Assembly: GCA_027035735.1 (NCBI GenBank)
Contig: JALVUH010000044.1
Location: 1 to 10,370, forward strand
Source of the DNA: Nautiliaceae bacterium
GTDB taxonomy: Bacteria > Campylobacterota > Campylobacteria > Campylobacterales > Nautiliaceae
Length of the DNA: 10,370 bases
Direction: 5' to 3'
Both the position numbers and the translations under genes were made by a program. The first letter of the stretch is position 1. Every line of letters starts with the position of its first letter. Positions 1 through 6,043 of the stretch are shown piece by piece. A model generated the notes under the pieces. The model was given only the letters and a program-made list of their open reading frames with translations. It did no database searches and had not been told where the DNA came from.

Positions 1-27
1 AATTTAGGGAATTATTAAGGTTTGTGA

Positions 28-117
<90 letters not shown>

Positions 118-146
118 AAACAATAAATTTAAGTTTTGAAATTAAG

Positions 147-235
147 TGGTGCCCGGGGCCGGACTCGAACCGGCACGGGCTAAACGCCCGAGGGATTTTA
201 AGTCCCTTGCGTCTACCAAGTTCCGCCACCCGGGC
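147..235 (-). tRNA. tRNA-Leu (anticodon UAA)
   Basis: Leucine tRNA on the minus strand. The acceptor arm GCCCGGG (235-229) pairs with CCCGGGC (151-157), with discriminator A at 150 and encoded CCA at 147-149. The anticodon loop CTTAAAA gives UAA, which reads UUA/UUG, a major leucine family in an AT-rich genome. An extra variable stem (CGGGCG / CGCCCG type, around 177-190) marks it as class II. It lies 29 bp upstream of tRNA-Ser and 50 bp downstream of tRNA-Cys; that 50-bp gap contains a good -10 box. Confidence 0.97.
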
Positions 236-252
236 TTTGGGTGTGGAATGAA

Positions 253-261
253 ATTATATCA
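253..261 (-). promoter_or_regulatory. Possible internal promoter (-10) for tRNA-Leu/Ser
   Basis: In the 50-bp gap between tRNA-Cys and tRNA-Leu the minus strand reads TGATATAAT (261 to 253), a perfect extended -10 element about 17 nt before the tRNA-Leu 5' end. No convincing -35 is visible, as is common for campylobacterial sigma-70 promoters. It may give Leu and Ser tRNAs a second start site. Processing of a four-tRNA precursor would work without it, so this is a sequence-based suggestion only. Confidence 0.45.
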
Positions 262-285
262 GATGAAGCTTAAAATTAGCTTAAA

Positions 286-360
286 TGGAGGCGCCACCCG
301 GATTCGAACCGGGGATCAGGGCTTTGCAGGCCCCTGCCTTAGCCACTTGGCTATGGCGCC
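286..360 (-). tRNA. tRNA-Cys (anticodon GCA)
   Basis: Cysteine tRNA on the minus strand. The acceptor arm GGCGCCA (360-354) pairs with TGGCGCC (290-296), with discriminator U (T at the complement of 289), the base expected for tRNA-Cys, and encoded CCA at 286-288. The anticodon loop CTGCAAA gives GCA. The short variable loop is class I. Only one base (361) separates it from tRNA-Gly, so the two are certainly co-transcribed and need precise 5' and 3' processing. Confidence 0.97.
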
Positions 361-361
361 A

Positions 362-438
362 TGGAGCGGGCTACGGGACTCGAACCCGCGACCTCCACCT
401 TGGCAAGGTGGCGCTCTAGCCAACTGAGCTAAGCCCGC
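362..438 (-). tRNA. tRNA-Gly (anticodon GCC)
   Basis: Glycine tRNA on the minus strand. The acceptor arm GCGGGCT (438-432) pairs with AGCCCGC (366-372, read on the minus strand), with discriminator U and encoded CCA at 362-364. The anticodon loop TTGCCAA gives GCC. It is the first gene of the Gly-Cys-Leu-Ser cluster. Its promoter lies in the short gap to the pckA terminator. Confidence 0.97.
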
Positions 439-451
439 TTACCGGAATAGA

Positions 452-480
452 ATTATATAAAAAAACTCACAAAAAAGCAA
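452..480 (-). promoter_or_regulatory. Promoter of the tRNA-Gly-Cys-Leu-Ser cluster
   Basis: The minus strand carries a perfect TATAAT at 457-452, about 14 nt before the tRNA-Gly 5' end, so transcription would start near 445. Upstream it is T-rich, with no TTGACA-like -35. The -35 region (about 475-480) falls inside the pckA terminator hairpin, so the tract that ends pckA transcription also lies in the promoter of the tRNA operon. Confidence 0.6.
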
Positions 481-494
481 TAGCTTTTTTGTGA
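459..494 (-). terminator. Rho-independent terminator of pckA
   Basis: A perfect inverted repeat with 11-12-bp arms (467-478 and 483-494) around a 4-nt loop (479-482) begins one base after the pckA stop codon. On the minus strand it is followed by a run of T residues (465-459). The stem core is CACAAAAAAGC / GCTTTTTTGTG. Hairpin plus T-tract is a standard intrinsic terminator; its A/T symmetry could also slow transcription from the other side. Confidence 0.85.
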
Positions 495-2072
495 TTATAA
501 TTTTGGACCAGCTTTTTCGTATTCTTTTCCTTCTGAAACATCTTCATATCTTTTGAAATTTTCAATAAACATTTCAGCAAGTTTTTTTAATTGTTTATCA
601 TATGCTTCTTTATCTTCCCAAGTATTTCTTGGATTAAGCACTTTTGTATCTACTCCTGGAAGTTCTTTTGGAATAGCTAAATTAAATACTGGCAATGTTT
701 CAAATTCAGCTTTTTCAATGCTTCCATCAAGAATTGCATTAATACATGCTCTAGTATCTTTTATGCTCATTCTATGACCAACTCCATAAGGTCCGCCTGT
801 CCAACCGGTATTAACAAGATAAACATTTACTTTATGTTCGTCTACTTTTTCACCAAGAAGTTTTGCATATACTGTTGGATGGAGAGGCAAGAATGGCTCA
901 CCAAAGCATGCACTAAATGTAGCTACCGGTTCAGTAATACCTCTTTCAGTTCCTGCTACTTTTGCAGTATATCCGCTTAGAAAATAATACATTGCCTGTT
1001 CTTTTGTTAGTTTAGATACAGGAGGAAGTACACCGAATGCATCTGCTGTTAAGAAAATAATATTTTTTGGATGTCCTCCTTGAAGAGTGCATTCATGATT
1101 TTCTATATGTTCAATTGGATAGCTTACTCTTGTATTTTCTGTTTTGCTTGAATCTGTGAAATCTACTTCTCCATTTTCTTTGATTACAACATTCTCAAGC
1201 AGTGCATTTCTTCTAATAGCATTATAAATTTCAGGTTCGCTTTCTTTATCAAGATTTATAACTTTTGCATAGCATCCACCCTCAAAATTAAATACTCCCT
1301 TATCATCCCAACCATGTTCATCGTCACCTATAAGTTTTCTTTTTGGGTCAGTTGAAAGTGTAGTTTTTCCTGTTCCACTAAGACCGAAAAATAGAGCAAC
1401 ATCACCTTTTTCTCCAACATTTGCAGAACAATGCATAGATAATTTTCCTTCAAGTGGAAGCCAATAGTTCATCATTGTAAAGATACCCTTTTTAAGCTCT
1501 CCACCATACATTGTTCCACTCATTACGGCTTTATTTTCTTCAATGTTAAATGCTATAAAAATATCACTATTTAATCCATCTTTTTCCCAATTAGGATATC
1601 TTGCTTCTCCTGCCACCATAAAAGTAAAATCAGGTTTGAAGTTTTTAAGTTCTTCTTCAGTTGGGAGAATAAACATATTCATTACAAAATGAGCTTGCCA
1701 TGCTATAGGAGTTATAAATCTGATAGCGCGTCTACTTTCTTTACTTGCTCCTACAAAAACATCTATCACATATAATTCTTCTTTTTTTGAAAGCTCATTT
1801 TTTGTAAATTCTTCAAGGTTTTTGAATGTTTCAGGTGAGATTGGTTGATTTATTTCACCCCATGCAATATATTGTTCACTTGGAGGTTGTTTTACGAAGA
1901 ATTTATCTTTTGGACTTCTTCCTGTAAATTCTCCAGTGTCTACAGCTGTTGCACCACTTGCAGTTTCTACTACTTCACCTTTTTTTAATGTGTCTTCAAT
2001 AATTTTATCATAACTTGGGTTATGAATTATATTTTTTGCTTTGATACCTAATTTGTTTAATTCATTTATCAT
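495..2072 (-). CDS. pckA: Phosphoenolpyruvate carboxykinase (ATP)
   Basis: Cytosolic PEP carboxykinase of the ATP-using family, converting oxaloacetate plus ATP to PEP, CO2 and ADP. In an organism of this type it would join the C4-acid cycle to sugar synthesis. The 525-residue length fits the roughly 530-540 of the family. Visible motifs are TGRSPKDKF (residues 50-58, substrate arginine region), the P-loop GLSGTGKTT (230-238) and the metal/kinase-2 motif IGDDEHGW (248-255), followed by FEGGCYAK (263-270). The ATG at 2072 is preceded by AGGAGA at 2079-2084, a well-placed ribosome site. It appears to be a single-gene unit with its own promoter and a terminator directly after the stop codon. No catalytic residue looks missing. 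Identification is very secure; the physiological direction is inferred. Confidence 0.97.
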   Translation of the reverse strand: MINELNKLGIKAKNIIHNPSYDKIIEDTLKKGEVVETASGATAVDTGEFTGRSPKDKFFVKQPPSEQYIAWGEINQPISPETFKNLEEFTKNELSKKEELYVIDVFVGASKESRRAIRFITPIAWQAHFVMNMFILPTEEELKNFKPDFTFMVAGEARYPNWEKDGLNSDIFIAFNIEENKAVMSGTMYGGELKKGIFTMMNYWLPLEGKLSMHCSANVGEKGDVALFFGLSGTGKTTLSTDPKRKLIGDDEHGWDDKGVFNFEGGCYAKVINLDKESEPEIYNAIRRNALLENVVIKENGEVDFTDSSKTENTRVSYPIEHIENHECTLQGGHPKNIIFLTADAFGVLPPVSKLTKEQAMYYFLSGYTAKVAGTERGITEPVATFSACFGEPFLPLHPTVYAKLLGEKVDEHKVNVYLVNTGWTGGPYGVGHRMSIKDTRACINAILDGSIEKAEFETLPVFNLAIPKELPGVDTKVLNPRNTWEDKEAYDKQLKKLAEMFIENFKRYEDVSEGKEYEKAGPKL

Positions 2073-2109
2073 AAATTTCTCCTAATGTGATGTGGTTGTA
2101 TGGATTGTA

Positions 2110-2118
2110 ATTATAACA
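2110..2118 (-). promoter_or_regulatory. pckA promoter (extended -10)
   Basis: The minus strand reads TGTTATAAT (2118 to 2110), an extended -10 element. Transcription would start near 2103, giving a leader of about 30 nt with the pckA ribosome site. Upstream is a T-rich block (2132-2139) instead of a recognisable -35 hexamer. It sits between the cyd operon terminator and pckA, so pckA is probably independent of cyd. Confidence 0.6.
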
Positions 2119-2164
2119 AAATTAGTTAAAGGAAAAAAAGTTAATGAAGAATTTTTATTAAAAG

Positions 2165-2200
2165 AGAAAAAAATCAAAGGTCTTTTTCAAGACCTGATTT
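2165..2200 (-). terminator. Terminator of the cyd operon
   Basis: On the minus strand, AAATCAGGTC (2200-2191) pairs with GACCTTTGATTT (2182-2171, a 2-nt bulge), leaving an 8-nt loop, followed by a T-rich run ending near 2163. The stem overlaps the last codons and stop of the small gene at 2174-2386. This fits an intrinsic terminator for the four-gene cyd operon. Confidence 0.65.
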
Positions 2201-2386
2201 TTTAAGTGTAAATTCAATGAATTTGTAAGCAATAATAATTAAAATTGGCCAAAAGAAGAATAAAATTACTCCCCATGTTGTATTAATTTTGTATGTTTCA
2301 GGATTCATACCATTTGGCATTAATTGTTCACTAGCAAATAGGAAATTTCCTAAAAATACTAATAAAAGTGCTACTAATTTTCTCAT
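2174..2386 (-). CDS. Small single-span membrane protein ending the cyd operon (possible CydX-like subunit)
   Basis: A 70-residue protein I do not recognise with certainty. It begins with a hydrophobic signal-like stretch (residues 3-18, ending FLFAS), which could be cleaved or stay as a membrane anchor. A short polar section (19-37) follows, then a strongly hydrophobic span TWGVILFFFWPILIIIAYKF (37-56) and a charged tail ending KDL. Its ATG lies 9 bp after the cydB stop, and its ribosome site AAGGAG (2392-2397) overlaps that stop codon, so it is translationally linked to cydB. Position, size and topology suggest an accessory subunit of cytochrome bd, analogous in place to the 37-residue E. 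coli CydX, but I see no sequence likeness to CydX and it is nearly twice as long. Being a real gene is likely; the bd role is inference from context. Confidence 0.75.
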   Translation of the reverse strand: MRKLVALLLVFLGNFLFASEQLMPNGMNPETYKINTTWGVILFFFWPILIIIAYKFIEFTLKKSGLEKDL

Positions 2387-2395
2387 TCTCGCTCC

Positions 2396-3595
2396 TTAAT
2401 ATGCATGAGATTCTGGGTCTGCAATTTCTTCTTTTGTAATTGGCCCAGCTTTTTTCATTTGATACCATACCCAGATAATATATCCAAGTACAAAAGGTAC
2501 TGCTATAGATACCCATGCCATAACTTCAAGTGTATATTTACTACCAGAACTATTTTGAATAGTTAAACTGCTTTGTAAATCAGCATAGCTTGGATAGAAT
2601 GGTGTACCAAAAAGTCCTGCAATTACAAATATTACAATACCGATTAATACAATTCCAAGACCACTAAACCAAATACCTCTAGTTGAAGTACCAAATCCAG
2701 ATTTAAGTACACCAATTACATAAAGCACAAGTCCTGTTAAAAGTAAAAGTAATGGAATTGCACCAAATGATAATAAGTTATGTAAATATTTTCCAGGTTC
2801 CATATAAATTTTTCCACTTGGATCGTGAATATTATATGCATAACCTTTCATAGTTAATAAACCTGCAAGAACAATAGCTAATGCAATTAATAATACTACA
2901 AAACATCTTTTAATTACACCTCTAAGTCTTGCAATAAGCTCTGGAAATTCATTATTATCAATATCATTTATTAGCCATAAAGCTCCAAGAATTCTTGCAG
3001 CTGCAAATACTAATACACCCATTGCAAGGTTAAACCATGCACCATGTCTAAAATCAATAGCTGCTTCAAGACCTCTTAAGTTAATTCCATCTGGAGCTGT
3101 TCCCCAATGTAAAACTCTTGTTACTGGGTCATAGCTGAAGTTACTTCCTGTAAAGAATGTTCCAACTGCTGCACCAATTAAAACCATACCAACTACACCA
3201 TTGAAATATAAGAAAAATTTGTATGCACCTTTTCCTATAAGGTTTCCAGGTTTATTCATATATTCATATGATACTGCTTGAAGTACAAATGCAAAAAGAA
3301 TTAACATCCATACCCAATAAGCTCCACCAAATGAAACTGAATAAAATAATGGGAATGCTGCATATAATGCACCACCAAAAAGTACTAATGTTGTAAATGT
3401 AAGTTCCCATTTTCTACCAAGAGAATTTAGGATTGCTCTTTCTTCTGTTTCATCTTTTGCTGTATGAAATAGAGTTTGTCCACCTTGAACAAATGTCATA
3501 AGGAGGAAAAGACCTCCAAGAACCGCAACAATAAGCCAGAAATATACTTGTAAATAAAAGTGTGTTGCGTCCACTGTATATGGTGCCCAAGTCAT
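2396..3595 (-). CDS. cydB: Cytochrome bd ubiquinol/menaquinol oxidase subunit II, divergent type
   Basis: Integral membrane subunit II of cytochrome bd, the quinol oxidase that reduces O2 to water at low oxygen. It has 399 residues (E. coli about 379) with many hydrophobic spans. The family backbone is seen in the LNSLGRKWELTFTT stretch (57-70) followed by LFGGALYAAFPLFYSVSFGG (72-91). It is unlike the E. coli type in helix 1: the usual DGFDMG-like motif is replaced by FVQGGQTL (35-42), and the WD pair of the HWDGNQVW region is WE (63-64). I recall the same QGGQ form in Bacteroidetes and other Campylobacterota, so it looks like a lineage variant and not damage. The ATG overlaps the cydA TGA by one base (TGATG at 3593-3597), and GGAGCG just upstream serves as its ribosome site. 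Confidence 0.93.
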   Translation of the reverse strand: MTWAPYTVDATHFYLQVYFWLIVAVLGGLFLLMTFVQGGQTLFHTAKDETEERAILNSLGRKWELTFTTLVLFGGALYAAFPLFYSVSFGGAYWVWMLILFAFVLQAVSYEYMNKPGNLIGKGAYKFFLYFNGVVGMVLIGAAVGTFFTGSNFSYDPVTRVLHWGTAPDGINLRGLEAAIDFRHGAWFNLAMGVLVFAAARILGALWLINDIDNNEFPELIARLRGVIKRCFVVLLIALAIVLAGLLTMKGYAYNIHDPSGKIYMEPGKYLHNLLSFGAIPLLLLLTGLVLYVIGVLKSGFGTSTRGIWFSGLGIVLIGIVIFVIAGLFGTPFYPSYADLQSSLTIQNSSGSKYTLEVMAWVSIAVPFVLGYIIWVWYQMKKAGPITKEEIADPESHAY

Positions 3596-5178
3596 CAGTG
3601 CGCTCCTTTTGGTCCGTGTTTTACGACCGTAAATAGGATTTTAAGTTCAGCAATACCAAGGATAACGAATGCTGTTAAGAACATAAAGAATGTTGCTTGA
3701 ACATTTGCAAGTGCTATTGGTGTTGCTGATTCTGCTGTTGGAAGAAGACCAAATACTGTCCAAGGTTGTCTTCCAATTTCTGCAGTCATCCATCCAAAAC
3801 TTGTTGCAATCCATGGTAATGGAACTGAAAGTACTGCAAGTTGTTGAAGTAATTTGCTATTTTCAAAGCTTCCTTTAACAACTGCAATCCAAGCCCAAAT
3901 GAATAGAATAATAAACCAGAATCCAAGTCCAACCATGATATGGAATGAAAAAAATACTGGTGGTACTGGTGGATGAATTAAATCAGGATTTTTACCTTTA
4001 AAGAATCCATATCCAATTAAATCAGATTTTGTTAATTTTACACCATCTCCAGACCATACTACGCTATAGAAATCATTTTTAGCTTTTTCCATAGCAGCTT
4101 GATCACCTCTTGCTTTTGCTTCATGATAAGCAAGTAAATCTGCTCTAGCTTCTGCACCTATTTTTTCTAGTTTGCTAAGTGGCCAAATACCATATTGAGG
4201 ATTACCATCAATTAAATCTTTAAGTCCTGGAACATATGCATTAAAACTATGTTTTCCAAGAATTGATAATAAATGAGGTATTTCAATTTTGAATACCCAA
4301 GCTTGATCATTGCTTGAAACTTCAGATGCTGGTAAGTTTTTAGGAATACCAATTGCTACGATTCCTGCACCTTTTTCACCAACATATAAACCTTCCATTG
4401 CTGCAATTTTTGTAGGTTGAGTATTTGTTACTTCATAAGCGTGGTCATCACCTATTACAGCAACAAAAATTGAAGATACTAAACCAAATGCCGCTGCAAC
4501 AGCCGCAGATTTTTTAGCAAATTCTACATGTTTTCCTCTTAAAAGATAAAAAGCTGAAATACCAAGTACAAATACACTTGCTAATGTATATCCAGCTGAA
4601 ATTGTATGTAAGAATTTAACTTGAGCAACTGGTTGAGTAATTAGTGCCCAGAAGTTAGTCATAACAGCTCTTGAAGTATCAATATCAACTTTTAAGAAAG
4701 CGTTACTTGGATGTTGCATAAATCCATTTGCAATTAAAATCCATAGAGCTGAAAGGTTAGAACCAATAGCAAGTAGCCAAGATGATGCTAAGTGAACACC
4801 TTTGCTAACTCTTTTCCATCCAAAGAATGAAATTGCTGCAAATGTTGCTTCCATAAAGAATGCAACAATACCCTCAACTGCTAGAGGAGCACCAAAAATA
4901 TCACCAACAAACCATGAATAAGTAGCCCAGTTTGTACCAAATTCAAATTCATGGATAATACCTGTAGATAGACCTAATGCAAAGTTAATAGCAAAAATTA
5001 ATTGCCAAAACTGTGTAATCTCTTTCCATTCTTGTTTACCCGTTTTTACGTAGATTGTTTCAAAAAACGCTACGATAAACGACATACCAAGTGTAAATGG
5101 TACGAAAAAGAAGTGAAAGAGTGCTGTCATTGCAAATTGGGCTCTTGCCCATTCAAGCATGCTCATATCCATTGCCAT
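3595..5178 (-). CDS. cydA: Cytochrome bd quinol oxidase subunit I
   Basis: Haem-carrying catalytic subunit of cytochrome bd in the inner membrane. With the chosen start it has 527 residues. Key residues by comparison with E. coli CydA are: His22 in ALFHFFFVPFTLG (haem b595 ligand His19), Glu102 and Glu110 in LAVEGIVAFFMEATF (Glu99/Glu107), His191 in VKFLHTISAGY and Met415 in FHIMVGLGF (haem b558 ligands). KIAAMEG (257-263) matches the quinol-site Lys/Glu, and GRQPW lies in the last third. The long section between the conserved parts (about 263-400) indicates a long Q-loop, L-type. I start at the ATG at 5178, because AGGAGG lies 6-7 nt upstream and the protein then begins MAMDMSMLEWARAQF as expected. 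The upstream in-frame ATG at 5220 lies inside the preceding gene. It follows that gene's stop with one base between. Confidence 0.97.
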   Translation of the reverse strand: MAMDMSMLEWARAQFAMTALFHFFFVPFTLGMSFIVAFFETIYVKTGKQEWKEITQFWQLIFAINFALGLSTGIIHEFEFGTNWATYSWFVGDIFGAPLAVEGIVAFFMEATFAAISFFGWKRVSKGVHLASSWLLAIGSNLSALWILIANGFMQHPSNAFLKVDIDTSRAVMTNFWALITQPVAQVKFLHTISAGYTLASVFVLGISAFYLLRGKHVEFAKKSAAVAAAFGLVSSIFVAVIGDDHAYEVTNTQPTKIAAMEGLYVGEKGAGIVAIGIPKNLPASEVSSNDQAWVFKIEIPHLLSILGKHSFNAYVPGLKDLIDGNPQYGIWPLSKLEKIGAEARADLLAYHEAKARGDQAAMEKAKNDFYSVVWSGDGVKLTKSDLIGYGFFKGKNPDLIHPPVPPVFFSFHIMVGLGFWFIILFIWAWIAVVKGSFENSKLLQQLAVLSVPLPWIATSFGWMTAEIGRQPWTVFGLLPTAESATPIALANVQATFFMFLTAFVILGIAELKILFTVVKHGPKGAH

Positions 5179-5179
5179 G

Positions 5180-5410
5180 CTATTCCTCCTTTTTTTGTTT
5201 AACTGTCGGCATTCCTGCAATTTGTTTGATAAAGAGCTGTTGCCTAACTTCAGGGTTTTTAATTTCCCTGTTTAAGGTTGGCATTAAAAAAGCTCTAATC
5301 ACTACAAAAATCACCACAAGTTTAATAATAATGATGACCCATAGCTTTCGGCCTAGGTCTGACAGGTTTTTGAACCCGTCAATGTAAAAGAATAAAATCC
5401 TTTTTAACAT
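5180..5410 (-). CDS. DUF4492-type small membrane protein, first gene of the cyd operon
   Basis: A 76-residue protein with one membrane span (about residues 23-43, IIIIKLVVIFVVIRAFLMP region). The amphipathic N-terminal motif FFYIDGFKNLSDLGRKLW (7-24) is what I recognise as the DUF4492 family, which sits in front of cydA in Campylobacterota and Bacteroidetes. A basic, polar C-terminal tail follows. The ATG at 5410 has an excellent ribosome site, AAGGAGGG at 5416-5423. The stop codon (5180-5182) is one base before the cydA ATG, so translation is coupled. The role is not known to me; a structural or assembly part in cytochrome bd is the natural reading of the constant linkage. Confidence 0.85.
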   Translation of the reverse strand: MLKRILFFYIDGFKNLSDLGRKLWVIIIIKLVVIFVVIRAFLMPTLNREIKNPEVRQQLFIKQIAGMPTVKQKKEE

Positions 5411-5436
5411 AAGCGCCCTCCTTCGAGGCTATAAAA

Positions 5437-5465
5437 ATTATATATCAATTTGCAAATATAGTCAA
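5437..5465 (-). promoter_or_regulatory. Promoter of the cyd operon with a palindromic spacer
   Basis: On the minus strand, TTGACT (5465-5460) and TATAAT (5442-5437) are separated by exactly 17 bp, a near-consensus sigma-70 promoter. Transcription would begin near 5430, giving a leader of about 20 nt containing the strong ribosome site. The spacer contains the perfect 10-bp palindrome ATTTGCAAAT (5448-5457), a possible repressor site. This is the only promoter in the window with a clear -35 box. Confidence 0.75.
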
Positions 5466-5504
5466 TAAATTTTTAATTTAAAATTAATGAAATGTGCGGA
5501 ATTT

Positions 5505-5529
5505 CCATAAATGAGTATTCATTATTTGG
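5505..5529. promoter_or_regulatory. Inverted repeat upstream of the cyd promoter
   Basis: The imperfect inverted repeat CCATAAATGA-GTAT-TCATTATTTGG has matching half-sites AATGA/TCATT (5510-5514, 5519-5523) around a 4-bp centre, with outer CCA/TGG. It lies roughly 75-100 bp upstream of the predicted cyd start, a usual distance for an activator. No regulator family can be named from the sequence, and chance is possible in such AT-rich DNA. Confidence 0.25.
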
Positions 5530-5539
5530 ATAAATTACA

Positions 5540-5586
5540 TAAATTTTACAAAAGTTAAGAAGAAAAGAAGAGAAGATTAATCTTCT
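5540..5586 (-). terminator. Probable terminator of the superoxide reductase gene
   Basis: The 16-bp perfect palindrome AGAAGATTAATCTTCT (5571-5586) spans the stop codon and forms a 6-bp stem with a TTAA loop. On the minus strand it is followed by a pyrimidine-rich stretch (5570-5545). Purine-rich final codons can extend the pairing imperfectly. The U-tract is broken by C residues, so the terminator is plausible but not strong. Confidence 0.45.
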
Positions 5587-5963
5587 ACTTTAACTTCTTT
5601 TACTTCACTTTCCCATAATCCATGTTTAGTACAATAACTCATTGCAGTAAGTTTAAGTTTGTTTTTAGTAGGAATAATATAGAAGTCTACTTCTACATGA
5701 TCTTTTTGATTACCAAGTGTTCCTGGAGTAAATGTTGCTTGTCCTAATAAAGTATCTCCATCCCAAAGTTGAACATATGCAATATAGTGATCAAAATCAT
5801 CTGGATGAGCATATTCATTACCAACTTTAACTTTTACTTTAAATTTTTGACCTTTTTTTGCTGTATCTTCACAAATTACAAATGGTGAATGTCTGTCAAT
5901 GTAATCTCTTTTTGCTTCTCTATCTATTTGAGAAATGTCTTCATATCTATTGATTTTTGGCAT
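5577..5963 (-). CDS. sor: Superoxide reductase, one-iron (neelaredoxin/class II) type
   Basis: Cytosolic non-haem iron enzyme that reduces superoxide to hydrogen peroxide without releasing O2, typical of anaerobes and microaerophiles. The 128-residue protein is the catalytic domain alone, without the N-terminal desulforedoxin iron site of class I desulfoferrodoxins. The expected Fe(His)4Cys ligands are all present: His25 (DRHSPF), His53 (EYAHP), His59 (DFDHYI), Cys111 and His114 (SYCTKHGLWE). The usual Glu-Lys-His triad before the first ligand reads Asp23-Arg24-His25 here, so the lysine thought to guide superoxide is an arginine. The ATG has AGGAGG at 5969-5974. It is transcribed alone, between its own promoter and a hairpin at its stop codon, just upstream of the cyd promoter and in the same direction. 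Confidence 0.92.
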   Translation of the reverse strand: MPKINRYEDISQIDREAKRDYIDRHSPFVICEDTAKKGQKFKVKVKVGNEYAHPDDFDHYIAYVQLWDGDTLLGQATFTPGTLGNQKDHVEVDFYIIPTKNKLKLTAMSYCTKHGLWESEVKEVKVED

Positions 5964-5994
5964 AGTCGCCTCCTTTTGTTAAAATTTTCACTAA

Positions 5995-6003
5995 ATTATA
6001 GCA
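5995..6003 (-). promoter_or_regulatory. Superoxide reductase promoter (extended -10)
   Basis: The minus strand reads TGCTATAAT (6003 to 5995), a perfect extended -10 element, with a weak -35 match TTGTCT at 6022-6017. Transcription would start near 5988, leaving about 25 nt of leader with the ribosome site. The complementary strand offers TTATAG-like -10 matches at the same spot, so a back-to-back start for rnhA is possible. Confidence 0.6.
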
Positions 6004-6004
6004 C

Positions 6005-6043
6005 AAAAATCAAAAAAGACAAAATTTATCTTTTTTGATTTTT
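6005..6043. other. 15-bp hairpin between divergent sor and rnhA
   Basis: A perfect inverted repeat with 15-bp arms at 6005-6019 and 6029-6043 surrounds a 9-nt loop. The arm core is ATCAAAAAAGA / TCTTTTTTGAT. It looks like a two-way intrinsic terminator, yet no gene converges on it: sor leaves to the left and rnhA to the right, and the arms end 18 bp before the rnhA ATG. It may block stray transcription, act in the rnhA leader, or help bring divergent promoters under common control. Confidence 0.6.

Noticed and set aside
553..980. Plus-strand frames opposite pckA
   Set aside because: Antisense to a full-length, motif-complete PEP carboxykinase.
2331..2516. Minus-strand 61-codon frame across the end of cydB
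   Set aside because: Out of frame with cydB and the following gene, with no family likeness or ribosome site; a shadow frame.
3690..3878. Plus-strand leucine-rich frame antisense to cydA
   Set aside because: Low-complexity composition typical of the complement of a membrane-protein gene; no start signals.
5179..5220. Upstream in-frame start for cydA adding 14 residues
   Set aside because: It lies inside the preceding gene, lacks a ribosome site, and adds a basic polar stretch foreign to CydA; the ATG at 5178 has AGGAGG at the right distance.
5002..5387. Plus-strand frames opposite the cydA start and the DUF4492 gene
   Set aside because: They run antisense to well-supported genes and have no recognisable domain.
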